A stretch of DNA of 64,000 nucleotides from Nocardia sp. NBC_00416 (GTDB lineage: Bacteria; Actinomycetota; Actinomycetes; Mycobacteriales; Mycobacteriaceae): contig NZ_CP107932.1 of the NCBI RefSeq assembly GCF_036032445.1, positions 4,156,501 through 4,220,500 of the forward strand, given 5' to 3'. Under the pieces are notes generated by a model, which was not told the origin of the DNA, made no database searches, and was given only the letters and a program-made list of their open reading frames with translations. The position numbers were made by a program, and so were the translations under genes. Each line of letters opens with the position of its first letter. Position 1 is the first letter of the stretch. Positions 44,177-52,721 of the stretch are shown one piece after another.

Positions 44177-44769
44177 CACCCCGGTCTACCACAGCGCCGA
44201 CACATCGGCAGTCGTCCACTCCGCCCGGAACCCGACCGGCCCCCACCGCTCTTGTGGTGAACACCTGCCGGAGCAGCGCACAGGTCCGTCCGCCCGGCCC
44301 GCCTCGTCGGGGAACCCCCCTGAAAAACTGCCGGAACTCCGCAATCCCCCTGCGACGCAGCCGAACACCGACCCGCCCCGCAGGACCTCGCTGCACCACT
44401 GTCACCCGTGGTCGGACCCGAGCGGCCGGACCACAGCAGCGCAGCGGCCAGCGACATATGACCGCAGCCGAAAAGAGAGGCCGTCAGCAGCCGCCGAGAC
44501 CTCCCACGGGTATCAACAGGTGGCGACCGCACCGATTGTCACGTGGTCCGGCCGATGAAATCCCTGGTCCACCCGCCCGGGTTCGGAGCGCCGAAACGCG
44601 ATCACCGAGCGCACGAATGACAGCGCGTGCAGAGCGAAACCGTCCGTACTCGCTCCGCCGCGATCCACCACACCCCGCGCATCACCGACACGATATCGAC
44701 GCCGCCGAATTGCCCCACCACACAGAACTCCCGTGGCGCTCACATTCATCCCGCCGACCACATCCTTGG
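44177..44769. other. Gene-poor interval upstream of the triplet-repeat gene
   Basis: No frame on either strand shows the G/C-ending codon bias of neighbouring genes. A minus-strand frame of 118 codons (44532-44176) ends TGATG on the start of the triplet-repeat gene, which could mean coupling, but its composition looks non-coding. The promoter of the triplet-repeat gene should lie at the left end; TAGACC ends 6 nt before the ATG, one base off the TANNNT pattern. Confidence 0.35.
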
Positions 44770-44944
44770 TCGGGGTTGACGAGGGCCCCGACCCGCGACG
44801 CCGAAGGCGCCGCAATCCCACACAGTCGGGGCCCGCCCCGGTTCTGGAGCGACAGAGCGAAGGAGCGCAGCGACTGAGCGGCGGAGTGAAGAACCGGGGT
44901 TGACAAGGGCCCCGACCCGCCCCGCCGCAGGCGGGGCCAATAAC
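44770..44944 (-). repeat. Intergenic nested inverted repeat, copy C
   Basis: The minus-strand copy of the family at 25026 and 29225. It starts immediately after the stop of the secreted-protein gene with TTATTGGCCCCGCC and a GCCCCGCC/GGCGGGGC mini-hairpin. Outer arms: GGGCCCCGACC (44907-44917) and GTCGGGGCCC (44825-44834); inner arms: AGAACCGGGG (44890-44899) and CCCCGGTTCT (44836-44845). Like copy A it carries an additional partial unit (44770-44824) with GCGACGCCGAAGGCGCCGC. Probably terminates the upstream gene. Confidence 0.85.
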
Positions 44945-45721
44945 TCAGACGGTGAAGAAACCGAGGGTCGGCATGAACGTGCAGGTGCGCGCTTCGGTTT
45001 CGGTCGCCTGTGTGGTGAGTCCGCCGCCGATCACCGCGACGATCCGGCCGCTGCCGGTGTTCGCGATGGCCGAGAGCGTGGCCGGGCCGTCCGGGTTGAT
45101 CTTGGCCTCATCGGTGAGTACCTGCGAGCCCGACGCACCCGTGTCCAGGTTCCGCCACTGCACCGTCATCGGCTTCACCTGTTCGGCCGTCGGCCGTTCG
45201 GTGCCCAGGGCGGTGAAGACGAAACCGGTCTGACCGGCGGCCGGTCCGGGCGGCGGCAGTTGCGCCGGGCCGGGTACCGCGAGGGCGGTGCCGACGGAAT
45301 CGCCGGACGGCGCGATGCAGCCCTGGCCGATGGTCGGGTAGAGGAACTGGGCGATCGCCGGACCGGATTCCGGGATGTCGGGGCCGCCGCCGCCGCTGCC
45401 GTCCAGGAACGTGATGACCCGTTCCAGAGTCGATTTGATCTGCGGGGGCAGGTTCACCGTGTCCAGTAGCGCGCGGGCCTGGGCCAGGATGGTCGCCTGG
45501 GGGCCCGGGGCGGCGACGTCCTTGGCCACCGGAGCGTTGACGATGGCCGGGGCCAGGGCGGCGAGAACGTCGACGGGAACCCCTTCGGGGACCATCGGGA
45601 CGCTGCTCACCGACGCCTCGGTGGCCGGTCCCGCGACGGCAGTCGCGGGCGCCACGAGGGAGGCGCCCGCCGCAATGGCGAGCGCGGACATTGCGATCCG
45701 CGATCCTCGGGTGCGAAGCAC
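44945..45721 (-). CDS. Secreted Ala/Pro-rich protein (mycobacterial Rv1157c-like)
   Basis: 258 residues. A signal peptide (RIAMSALAIAAGASLVAPAT, cleavage near AVAGPA) leads a mature secreted protein. Recognisable blocks: FLYPTIGQGCIAPSGDSVGT, AGQTGFVFTALGTERP, MTVQWRNLDTGASG and TEARTCTFMPTLGFFTV; two cysteines may form a disulfide. It resembles a conserved mycobacterial exported protein encoded near pimE. Function unknown. GTG start. Repeat copy C follows directly. Confidence 0.8.
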   Translation of the reverse strand: MLRTRGSRIAMSALAIAAGASLVAPATAVAGPATEASVSSVPMVPEGVPVDVLAALAPAIVNAPVAKDVAAPGPQATILAQARALLDTVNLPPQIKSTLERVITFLDGSGGGGPDIPESGPAIAQFLYPTIGQGCIAPSGDSVGTALAVPGPAQLPPPGPAAGQTGFVFTALGTERPTAEQVKPMTVQWRNLDTGASGSQVLTDEAKINPDGPATLSAIANTGSGRIVAVIGGGLTTQATETEARTCTFMPTLGFFTV

Positions 45722-46143
45722 TGGTCTAGCCGTCCTTACCTCGGGTACATCTGGGCGACGCTGAAAAGCCGTCGTTTCGGGGTCACTCTAAGGACACTGA
45801 CGCGCGTTGTACAGCACCGGGGTCGGGATTGCGACCCCCATTTCTCTGTGCTACCAGACAGTAGCGGGTGATTCTAGTGACTGGTGTGAAAATTGAGGCA
45901 AATGTATACCTGTGACGCGTCGGTTGCTCGATGGTTACCGGACACTGTGCGCAAGGTTTGCCGCCACCCCGAACGGACACTCGGAAGGCTCGCGCCCGCA
46001 CCGAAAACGGTGGGGTTAATGTATTCCGGGCCGGAAAATCCTGCCGACGCGCCCAACAGCACCGGGTCCGGCTGCCGGCCCGGGCAGACTCGAAAGCTCG
46101 TGCATTGACTCAGCCCCGCGCCCGGACCGATATCCGGCGGTTC
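45722..46143. other. Divergent promoter region before the secreted-protein gene and pimE
   Basis: 422 nt without a convincing gene, moderately AT-rich. A hairpin GGGGTCG (45819-45825) / CGACCCC (45832-45838) followed by ATTTCTCT could end a short plus-strand transcript. A 71-codon plus-strand frame (45893-46108) ends in TTGA at a possible TTG start of pimE (46105), but it uses rare TTA codons and shows no similarity to anything known. Confidence 0.35.
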
Positions 46144-47367
46144 ATGCCCTTCCGCCTGGCCCTGGCGGCGCTCGGGATCACCGTACTGGCGCGGCTGCTG
46201 TGGATGCTGCTCACCGTCAACGGAATGAACCTGGTCGACCTGCACGTCTATGTGGACGGATCGGCGGCCCTGCTCACCGATCATCTCTACGATTTCACCT
46301 ACGCCGAGAAAACACCGGATTTCCCGCTGCCCTTCACCTATCCGCCCTTCGCCGCGGTGGTCTTCTTCCCCTTGCACTTCCTCCCGTTCACCGTCGTGGC
46401 GGTGTTGTGGCTGTTCGCGATCGTCGCCGCGCTCTACTGGGTGGTGCGGATCGCGTTCGAACTACTGCTGGGCCCGGAGGCGCTGCACGAGCCGCGGTGG
46501 CGCACCGCCATGGTGGCGTGGACCGCGGTGGGCCTGTGGTTCGAGCCTGTCCGCACGACGATCGACTACGGGCAGGTCAATGTCTTCTTGATGCTCGGCG
46601 TGATGATCGCTGTCCGCAGCACTCGATGGTGGCTGTCGGGCACGCTGGTCGGCGCTGTCGCGGGAATCAAACTGACTCCGGCGATCAGCGGGCTCTACTT
46701 CCTCGCGCGGCGACGCTGGGCCGCCGCGGTCTGGTCCGCGGTGGTGTTCGGGGCGACGGTGGCGGCCAGTTTCTTGATCAACCCCGAGGAGACCCGGCGG
46801 TATTTCGGCACGCTGCTCGGCGATGCCGATCGGATCGGGCCGGTGGGGTCGGTGTGGAACCAGTCGTTGCGCGGCGCGCTGAGCCGACTGCTGGGCAGCG
46901 ATGTCGGCACCGGGCCGTGGTGGCTGGCCGGCGTCCTGGTGACCGCCGCGCTGGGATGGTTCGCGTGGCGCGCCCTGCGCCGCGACGATCTGCTGGGGAC
47001 CGCGCTGATCGTGCAGTTGTTCGGGCTGATGATCTCGCCCATCTCCTGGTCGCACCATTGGGGCTGGCTGCTGCCGGCCGTCCTGTGGCTGCTCTACGGG
47101 CCGTACCGGGCAGTCCCCGGCGCGAAGATCCTGGCCGGGTACTGGCTGCTGACGACCCTGATCGGAGCGCCCTGGGTGCTCTCGTTCCTGCAGGATTCGA
47201 TCTGGACCATCTCCCGCTGGGGCGTCTGGTCCTGGCTCGGCGCGGTGGACGCGATCGGCGTTCTGACCCTTTACGGCTGGATGATCTGGGCGGGCCGGAC
47301 GGTTTCCCGGACCGCTACCGTGCCAGCCGATCTATCTCACGGGCCAGCGCCACGTCCTGTGCCGTGA
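46144..47367 (+). CDS. pimE: Alpha-1,2-mannosyltransferase PimE (GT87)
   Basis: 407 residues, about ten membrane helices. Seen: the extracytoplasmic acidic motif in NLVDLHVYVDGSAAL after helix 1 (catalytic aspartate region of GT-C enzymes), FTYPPFAAVVFFPL, TTIDYGQVNVFLML, GAVAGIKLTPAISGLYFL and SPISWSHHWGWLLPAVLWLL. PimE adds the fifth mannose to PIMs from polyprenyl-phosphate-mannose. The start is uncertain: TTG at 46105 would add 13 residues. Its 3' end overlaps convergent phhB by 53 nt. lpqW, which works in the same pathway in mycobacteria, is 2.5 kb downstream. Confidence 0.88.
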   Translation: MPFRLALAALGITVLARLLWMLLTVNGMNLVDLHVYVDGSAALLTDHLYDFTYAEKTPDFPLPFTYPPFAAVVFFPLHFLPFTVVAVLWLFAIVAALYWVVRIAFELLLGPEALHEPRWRTAMVAWTAVGLWFEPVRTTIDYGQVNVFLMLGVMIAVRSTRWWLSGTLVGAVAGIKLTPAISGLYFLARRRWAAAVWSAVVFGATVAASFLINPEETRRYFGTLLGDADRIGPVGSVWNQSLRGALSRLLGSDVGTGPWWLAGVLVTAALGWFAWRALRRDDLLGTALIVQLFGLMISPISWSHHWGWLLPAVLWLLYGPYRAVPGAKILAGYWLLTTLIGAPWVLSFLQDSIWTISRWGVWSWLGAVDAIGVLTLYGWMIWAGRTVSRTATVPADLSHGPAPRPVP

Positions 47368-47602
47368 GCCCACCGGCGGAATGCGTGGAGAGCGTGAAGG
47401 TCACCTTGCGCCAGCGGATGTCGATATCGGGATGATGGTTCGCGGTCTCTGCGATATCGGCCACCTGTCGCACCAGTTCTATTCCGGCGGGAAAGGTGGC
47501 GGCCGCGACGGTCCGGGTCAGCGAATCACCGGCGCGGGTCCACTCCGGCAGCGATTCGAGCGCGGCGGCGATCTCGGATTCGGAAAGCAGTGGTGTGGTC
47601 AT
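47315..47602 (-). CDS. phhB: Pterin-4a-carbinolamine dehydratase
   Basis: 95 residues. The PCD/DCoH signature is present: TANHHPDIDIRWRKVTFTL, with the catalytic histidine pair, and HSAGGLTAQDVALAREIDRL at the end. It dehydrates 4a-hydroxytetrahydropterin, or serves a molybdopterin-related role in bacteria without pterin hydroxylases. The ATG at 47602 gives the usual length. It overlaps the 3' end of pimE by 53 nt in convergent orientation; mycobacteria have the same gene pair. Confidence 0.92.
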   Translation of the reverse strand: MTTPLLSESEIAAALESLPEWTRAGDSLTRTVAAATFPAGIELVRQVADIAETANHHPDIDIRWRKVTFTLSTHSAGGLTAQDVALAREIDRLAR

Positions 47603-47645
47603 TTCGCCGTGGTACCCCGGAACACCGAGTTGAACAACTACCTGC

Positions 47646-47822
47646 TCACGCCGCACGCGCCTTCTTGAGCCCCTTCTTCAAATCCTTACCGGTGGCGCCC
47701 GTGGCCTCCAGGCGCTTCATCCGCATGATGACCACAGGGCATTTCACGCAGCGCGTCTTCTTACGACAGCACTTCTTCTTAGGCTTGAGGCTCGAAACCT
47801 CGCTCGCCTTGACCTTGCCCAT
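47646..47822 (-). CDS. Tiny Cys/Lys-rich basic protein
   Basis: 58 residues: MGKVKASEVSSLKPKKKCCR followed by KKTRCVKCPVVIMRMKRLEA and a basic tail (GKDLKKGLKKARAA). Four cysteines (CC, then CxxC) and 17 lysines suggest a small zinc-bound nucleic-acid-binding protein. I recall similar small proteins in other actinobacteria but no function. TATGCT ends 7 nt before the ATG (leaderless signature), which decides the start over an in-frame ATG at 47834. It lies divergently 149 nt from typA. Confidence 0.75.
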   Translation of the reverse strand: MGKVKASEVSSLKPKKKCCRKKTRCVKCPVVIMRMKRLEATGATGKDLKKGLKKARAA

Positions 47823-47971
47823 GCGGGTTAGCATACCCTTACCTCTGGGCGCTTCCAGCAGGCCACCATCTCCCCGGTAGGGTGTAATCGGCCCAGATGC
47901 CCGGTGAGTTTCGAATCTCCCTGTCGCAGGGTCCGGCCGCAAGCAACAGTTAACCAGCAGGAGGAACCGGC

Positions 47972-49870
47972 GTGTCGTCTACACGCGATTTTCGCAACGT
48001 AGCCATCGTGGCCCACGTCGACCACGGTAAGACGACGCTCGTCGACGCCATGCTGCGGCAGTCCGGGGCGTTCGCCGAACGAGCCGAGCCCGTGGATCGG
48101 GTGATGGACTCCGGCGACCTGGAACGCGAGAAGGGCATCACCATTCTCGCCAAGAACACCGCCGTCCATCGGCACCATCCCGACGGCAGCGTCACGGTCA
48201 TCAATGTCATCGACACCCCCGGCCACGCCGATTTCGGCGGTGAGGTCGAACGCGGCCTGTCCATGGTCGACGGTGTGGTGCTGCTGGTCGACGCCTCCGA
48301 GGGCCCGCTGCCGCAGACCCGGTTCGTGCTGCGCAAGGCGCTGTCGGCCTGTCTGCCGGTGATCCTGGTGGTCAACAAGACCGACCGGCCCGACGCGCGG
48401 ATCGCCGAGGTCGTCGAGGAGAGCCACGACCTGCTGCTGGACCTGGCCTCCGATCTCGACGACGACGCCGCCGAAGCCGCCGAACTCGCGCTGGACCTGC
48501 CGGTCCTCTACGCCTCCGGTCGCGCGGGCAAGGCATCCAAGGAGCAGCCGCAGAACGGCGAGGTGCCGAACGCGGAGAATCTGGACGCGCTGTTCGACGT
48601 GCTGCTGGAGAACATCCCCGCCCCCAAGGGCGATCCGGCCGCCGCGCTGCAGGCTCACGTCACCAACCTCGACGCCTCCGCCTTCCTGGGCCGGCTCGCG
48701 CTCGTCCGGATCCACAACGGCGAACTCCGCAAAGGCCAGAACGTCGCGTGGATGCACGCCGACGGGGTGAAGACGGTCAAGATCACCGAACTGCTGCAGA
48801 CCATCGGCGTCGAACGGCAGCCGGGTGAGGTCGCGGTGGCCGGCGATATCGTCGCCGTCGCCGGCATCTCCGACATCATGATCGGCGATACCCTCGCCGA
48901 TCCGGAGGAGCCCGTCGCGCTGCCGCGCATCACGGTGGACGAACCCGCCATCGCGGTGGTCATCGGCACCAACACCTCGCCGCTGGTCGGCCGGGTGAAG
49001 GGCCACAAGCTGACCGCGCGGATGGTGAAGTCGCGGCTCGACCAGGAACTGGTGGGCAACGTCTCACTGCGTGTGCTCGATATCGGGCGCCCGGACGCCT
49101 GGGAGGTCCAGGGCCGTGGCGAACTCGCGTTGGCCATCCTGGTCGAACAGATGCGACGTGAGGGTTTCGAGCTGACCGTCGGCAAACCGCAGGTGGTGAC
49201 CCGGCAGGTCAACGGCAAGGTGCACGAGCCCTACGAAGAACTCACCATCGACTGCCCGGACGAATACCTGGGCGCCATCACTCAGCTGCTGGCCGCCCGC
49301 AAGGGCAAGATGGTGCAGATGACCAACCACGCCGCGGGCTGGGTGCGGATGGAATTCATCGTGCCCTCGCGCGGGCTGATCGGATTCCGTACCGATTTCC
49401 TGACCGAAACCCGCGGCACCGGTATCGCCAATGCCGTCTCGCACGGTTACGCGCCGTGGGCCGGTGAGATCCGGGCCCGGCACACCGGGTCACTGGTCTC
49501 CGACCGGGCCGGCAGCGTGACCCCGTTCGCCATGATCCAGCTCGCCGATCGCGGGCAGTTCTTCGTCGAGCCGGGCGCGGAAACCTATGAGGGCATGGTC
49601 GTCGGGATCAACCCGCGCGCCGAGGACCTCGATATCAATGTGACCAAGGAGAAGAAGCTCACCAATATGCGGTCCTCCACCGCCGATGTCATGGAGACGC
49701 TCGCCAAGCCACTCCAGCTGGACCTGGAAGCCGCCATGGAATTCTGCGCGGGCGACGAATGCGTCGAGGTGACGCCGGAGTTCGTGCGGGTGCGCAAGGT
49801 CACACTGCCCGCCAACGAGCGGGCCCGTGAGCTGTCGCGCCGCAAGGCGCGCGACCGGGCATCGCTGTAA
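47972..49870 (+). CDS. typA: Ribosome-associated translational GTPase TypA/BipA
   Basis: 632 residues. GTPase motifs: AHVDHGKTT (G1), ERGITIL-type REKGITILAKN (G2), DTPGHADFGGEV (G3), NKTDRPDA (G4). The EF-G-like domains follow, ending in the BipA-specific C-terminus (LTNMRSSTADVMETL, VTPEFVRVRKVTLP). It assists 50S assembly and stress adaptation. A clear AGGAGG stands 8 nt before the GTG start. Confidence 0.97.
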   Translation: MSSTRDFRNVAIVAHVDHGKTTLVDAMLRQSGAFAERAEPVDRVMDSGDLEREKGITILAKNTAVHRHHPDGSVTVINVIDTPGHADFGGEVERGLSMVDGVVLLVDASEGPLPQTRFVLRKALSACLPVILVVNKTDRPDARIAEVVEESHDLLLDLASDLDDDAAEAAELALDLPVLYASGRAGKASKEQPQNGEVPNAENLDALFDVLLENIPAPKGDPAAALQAHVTNLDASAFLGRLALVRIHNGELRKGQNVAWMHADGVKTVKITELLQTIGVERQPGEVAVAGDIVAVAGISDIMIGDTLADPEEPVALPRITVDEPAIAVVIGTNTSPLVGRVKGHKLTARMVKSRLDQELVGNVSLRVLDIGRPDAWEVQGRGELALAILVEQMRREGFELTVGKPQVVTRQVNGKVHEPYEELTIDCPDEYLGAITQLLAARKGKMVQMTNHAAGWVRMEFIVPSRGLIGFRTDFLTETRGTGIANAVSHGYAPWAGEIRARHTGSLVSDRAGSVTPFAMIQLADRGQFFVEPGAETYEGMVVGINPRAEDLDINVTKEKKLTNMRSSTADVMETLAKPLQLDLEAAMEFCAGDECVEVTPEFVRVRKVTLPANERARELSRRKARDRASL

Positions 49871-49920
49871 GCGGTTTCGCCGCCGGACGGGGCGGCACGG
49901 GTTTGGGTAGAGTGCCGAAC

Positions 49921-51699
49921 GTGATTTCGGGGAGGCGCGCGGTGTGGCGCGGGCTGCTGGTGCTCGCAGCGGTGCTCATTCCGGTGACGGCCGGATGCAC
50001 CGCCGACCCGCCGCCGCCCATCGCCAGTACGGACAGCCCGAAAACCGAGCCGGCGCAGCCGACCAAGAACACGGTCGTCGTCGCCATCGACGACATCGGC
50101 ATCGGATTCAATCCACATCTGCGGTCCAACCAGTCCCCGGCGACCGCCGCGGTGGCCGCGATGGTGTTGCCGAGCCCGTTCCGGCCGACACCCGATCCGG
50201 CGTTGCCCGGCGGGACGCTCTGGATACCGGACACCGCCCTGGTCGATTCGGCGACGGTGACCTCCCAGACGCCGTTCACCGTCACCTACAAGCTGAAGGA
50301 CCAGGCCAACTGGTCCGACGGCGCGCCGATCGCGGCCGAGGACTTCCATTACCTCTGGCAGCAGATGATCACCCAGCCGGGTGTCATCGACCCGGCCGGT
50401 TACCGCCTCATCTCCGAGGTCCGTTCCTCGGGCGGCGGCAAAACCGTGTCCGTGGTGTTCAACCAGCCGTATCCGGCGTGGCCGCATCTGTTCGCGAATC
50501 TGTTGCCCTCGCATCTGATGAAGGATTCGCCGGGCGGCTTCCAGCGGACGCTGGTCGAGCAGATACCGGTGTCGGGCGGCAATTTCACCATCGAATCCGC
50601 CGACCCGGGTCGGGACGAGATCCTGCTGGAACGAAACGACCGCTTCTGGGGCACCCCGGCCCGCCCCGACCAGATCCTGCTGCGGCGCGGCGGCACCCCC
50701 GCCCAGCTGGCGGATTCGCTGCGCACCGGCGATACGCAGATGGCACTGGTACACGGCGGGGTCGCTACCCAGTCCCAGCTGGCCGCGATCCCCTCGGTCC
50801 GCACGGCCATCATGCCGCAGTCCCGCCAACTCCGGCTCACGCTGAACGGCCGCGAGGGCGTACTCAGCGATCACCGGGTCCGGACGGCGGTGCTGGCGCT
50901 CCTCGATCCGGCGCTGCTGGCCACAGTCGGCGCGCAAACCGGGAACTGGGTGGAACCGGTGCGCGCACAAGTGCTCTCCCCTTCCGATCCCGGCTACGCC
51001 CCGACCGAGCCACCCCGGCTCAACCCCGACCAGGCCTTCGGTCTACTGGCCGAGGCCGGATTCGGCCGCGCCCCCGAACCACCGCCCGTCTCGGCGACCT
51101 CACCGGCGCCGCGGCCGCGCTCGCTGGCTCGCAACGGTGAGCCGCTGGTACTCCGGATCGGTGCGGTGACCGGCGACGATACCGCGCTCGCTGTGGCCAA
51201 TACCGCCGCCGACCAGCTGCGCAGCGCCGGAATCGACGCCTCGGTGCGCAATCTCGCTGCGGACGAACTGTACGGAAAAGGCCTGGTGGAGAACACGGTC
51301 GACGCCGTCGTCGGCTGGGAGGCGACCGGTGGCGATCCCGCGACCGCCCTGGCCTCGCGCTACGGCTGCCCGCCCGAACCACCCGCCGCGCCCGCGAAAG
51401 ACGGCGCGGAAACCGAGGTTCCGGCCGCCGTGGAAGCGGCCCGCCGGGCTCCGAGCAATCTGTCCGGTATCTGCGATCCGCAATTCCAGCCGTCGATCGA
51501 CGGCGCCCTGCACGGTGTCGAGGTGCCACGGACCCTCGCCGAAGCCGAACCCCGGCTGTGGGGAGAGTCCACGGTGCTGCCGATCGTGCAGGACAATGTG
51601 GTCGCCGCGGCCGGCCCCTCGGTGGACGGCGCCTCGCTCAGCGGTGCGATCCAGGCCGGGATCTTCGGTGACGCGGCGATGTGGCGGCGGATGCCGTGA
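49921..51699 (+). CDS. lpqW: LpqW-like lipoprotein (solute-binding-protein family 5)
   Basis: 592 residues. A lipoprotein signal with lipobox VTAGC (VLIPVTAGC) leads an oligopeptide-binding-type fold: NWSDGAPIAAEDFHYLWQQM, LFANLLPSHLMKD, DEILLERNDRFWG and LRQSRQLRLTLNG-like PQSRQLRLTLNGREG. In mycobacteria LpqW steers intermediates between polar PIMs and LAM, functionally linked to PimE. The GTG at 49921 is chosen over one at 49903 because TAGAGT ends 7 nt before it. Its last 4 nt overlap mshB (GTGA). Confidence 0.9.
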   Translation: MISGRRAVWRGLLVLAAVLIPVTAGCTADPPPPIASTDSPKTEPAQPTKNTVVVAIDDIGIGFNPHLRSNQSPATAAVAAMVLPSPFRPTPDPALPGGTLWIPDTALVDSATVTSQTPFTVTYKLKDQANWSDGAPIAAEDFHYLWQQMITQPGVIDPAGYRLISEVRSSGGGKTVSVVFNQPYPAWPHLFANLLPSHLMKDSPGGFQRTLVEQIPVSGGNFTIESADPGRDEILLERNDRFWGTPARPDQILLRRGGTPAQLADSLRTGDTQMALVHGGVATQSQLAAIPSVRTAIMPQSRQLRLTLNGREGVLSDHRVRTAVLALLDPALLATVGAQTGNWVEPVRAQVLSPSDPGYAPTEPPRLNPDQAFGLLAEAGFGRAPEPPPVSATSPAPRPRSLARNGEPLVLRIGAVTGDDTALAVANTAADQLRSAGIDASVRNLAADELYGKGLVENTVDAVVGWEATGGDPATALASRYGCPPEPPAAPAKDGAETEVPAAVEAARRAPSNLSGICDPQFQPSIDGALHGVEVPRTLAEAEPRLWGESTVLPIVQDNVVAAAGPSVDGASLSGAIQAGIFGDAAMWRRMP

Positions 51700-52592
51700 C
51701 CGAGACCGCCGACCCCGGTGCGGGCGGACTGCTGCTGGTCCACGCGCACCCCGACGACGAGACGATCACCACCGGGGGCACTATCGCCCACTATCGGCGA
51801 CTCGGGGTACCGGTCACCGTACTGACCTGCACACTCGGCGAAGAGGGCGAAGTGGTCGGCGAGCAGTGGGCGGGCCTGACCGCGGACCACGCCGATCAAC
51901 TGGGCGGTTACCGGATCGGCGAACTCACCCGGGCGCTCGCCGAACTCGGCGCCGGACCCCCCTGCTTCCTGGGGGGAGCCGGGCGCTGGCGTGACTCCGG
52001 GATGGCCGGCACCCCGTCGGCCGAGCATCCGCGGGCCTTCGTCAACGCCGGCGACGCGGCGGTCGAATCGCTCACCGAGGTGATCCTGCGACTGCGACCG
52101 CGCGTGGTGGTGACCTACGACCCGCAGGGCGGATACGGCCACCCGGACCATATCCAGGCCCACCGTGTTACGACCGCGGCCGTGGCGGCCGCCGCCGAGC
52201 GGGGCTGGGACACGCCCAAGTTCTATTGGACCGTGACCGACGGCGATATCCTGCGCGATCATCTGCGGGCCCTGGCCCGGCGCACGGTCGACGACCTGCC
52301 CGGTGCCCTGCCGGCGGGCTGGCGGCTGGCCGCGGAGAACGAGTTGGCGTGCGTCCCGGGCGATACGGTGACGACGACCATCGATGTCGCGGAGGTGCTG
52401 GCCGGTAAACGCGCCGCACTGCGGGCCCACGCCACCCAGCTCACGGTCGCACCCTCGGGCCGGGAATTCGCGTTGACCAACATGATCGCCCAACCGGTGC
52501 TGCCGGAAGAGCATTTCGTACTGGTCCGTGGCCGGGCCCGGCCCGGCGGCGTGGACGGCCGGGAAGACGACCTGTTCGCCGGACTGGCGTAG
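51696..52592 (+). CDS. mshB: N-acetyl-glucosaminyl-inositol deacetylase (mycothiol step 2)
   Basis: 298 residues, LmbE-like zinc deacetylase. It removes acetate from GlcNAc-Ins to give GlcN-Ins for mycothiol. Metal and catalytic motifs: VHAHPDDET (H18, D21 ligands; neighbouring Asp as base) and YGHPDHIQAHRV (third ligand His). CTLGEEGEV follows the first motif, as usual. The GTG start at 51696 overlaps the lpqW stop by GTGA. An ATG at 51681 is the alternative. A mycothiol-dependent-isomerase-like gene lies at 60659. Confidence 0.95.
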   Translation: MTETADPGAGGLLLVHAHPDDETITTGGTIAHYRRLGVPVTVLTCTLGEEGEVVGEQWAGLTADHADQLGGYRIGELTRALAELGAGPPCFLGGAGRWRDSGMAGTPSAEHPRAFVNAGDAAVESLTEVILRLRPRVVVTYDPQGGYGHPDHIQAHRVTTAAVAAAAERGWDTPKFYWTVTDGDILRDHLRALARRTVDDLPGALPAGWRLAAENELACVPGDTVTTTIDVAEVLAGKRAALRAHATQLTVAPSGREFALTNMIAQPVLPEEHFVLVRGRARPGGVDGREDDLFAGLA

Positions 52593-52615
52593 CCGCCCGG
52601 GCCGCGGCCGGCGAA

Positions 52616-52621
52616 TAGACT
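52616..52621 (+). promoter_or_regulatory. -10 element for the leader ORF / membrane-protein transcript
   Basis: TAGACT, identical to the hexamers at 8335 and 21630, ends 7 nt before the ATG of a 30-codon ORF, placing the probable transcription start on that ATG. Confidence 0.5.
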
Positions 52622-52628
52622 CGACGGC

Positions 52629-52721
52629 ATGCTGCACTGGGTAACGGTAGGCGAGATCGGCCGCGACGCCGCGGCCGGCGCGACGGCGGATCCGCGTTCG
52701 ACGGCCCGGGCACACGGATGA
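52629..52721 (+). CDS. Possible 30-residue leader peptide
   Basis: ATG to TGA, 30 codons (begins MLHWVTVGEIGRDAAAG). TAGACT ends 7 nt before the ATG, as for the leaderless genes in the window. Its TGA overlaps the ATG of the next gene (ATGA), so ribosomes finishing the leader could restart on the membrane-protein gene, which has no strong site of its own. Length and coupling suggest a regulatory leader ORF or just a ribosome-loading device. Whether the peptide is made is unknown. Confidence 0.45.
   Translation: MLHWVTVGEIGRDAAAGATADPRSTARAHG

Noticed and set aside
44176..44532. A 118-codon minus-strand frame ending TGATG on the triplet-repeat gene
   Set aside because: The overlap is suggestive, but third-position composition and amino-acid content (Arg, Ser, Gly, Cys rich) look non-coding and nothing is recognised.
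44513..44821. A 102-codon minus-strand frame starting inside repeat copy C
   Set aside because: Its first part is translated repeat and the rest has weak G/C third-position bias. Similar pseudo-ORFs (VGALVNPG...PEPGRAPT) arise in all three repeat copies simply because the repeats are GC-rich.
45893..46108. A 71-codon plus-strand frame ending in TTGA at a possible pimE TTG start
   Set aside because: It needs a TTG start, uses rare TTA codons twice, and has mixed third positions; no similarity is recognised. The overlap may be chance.
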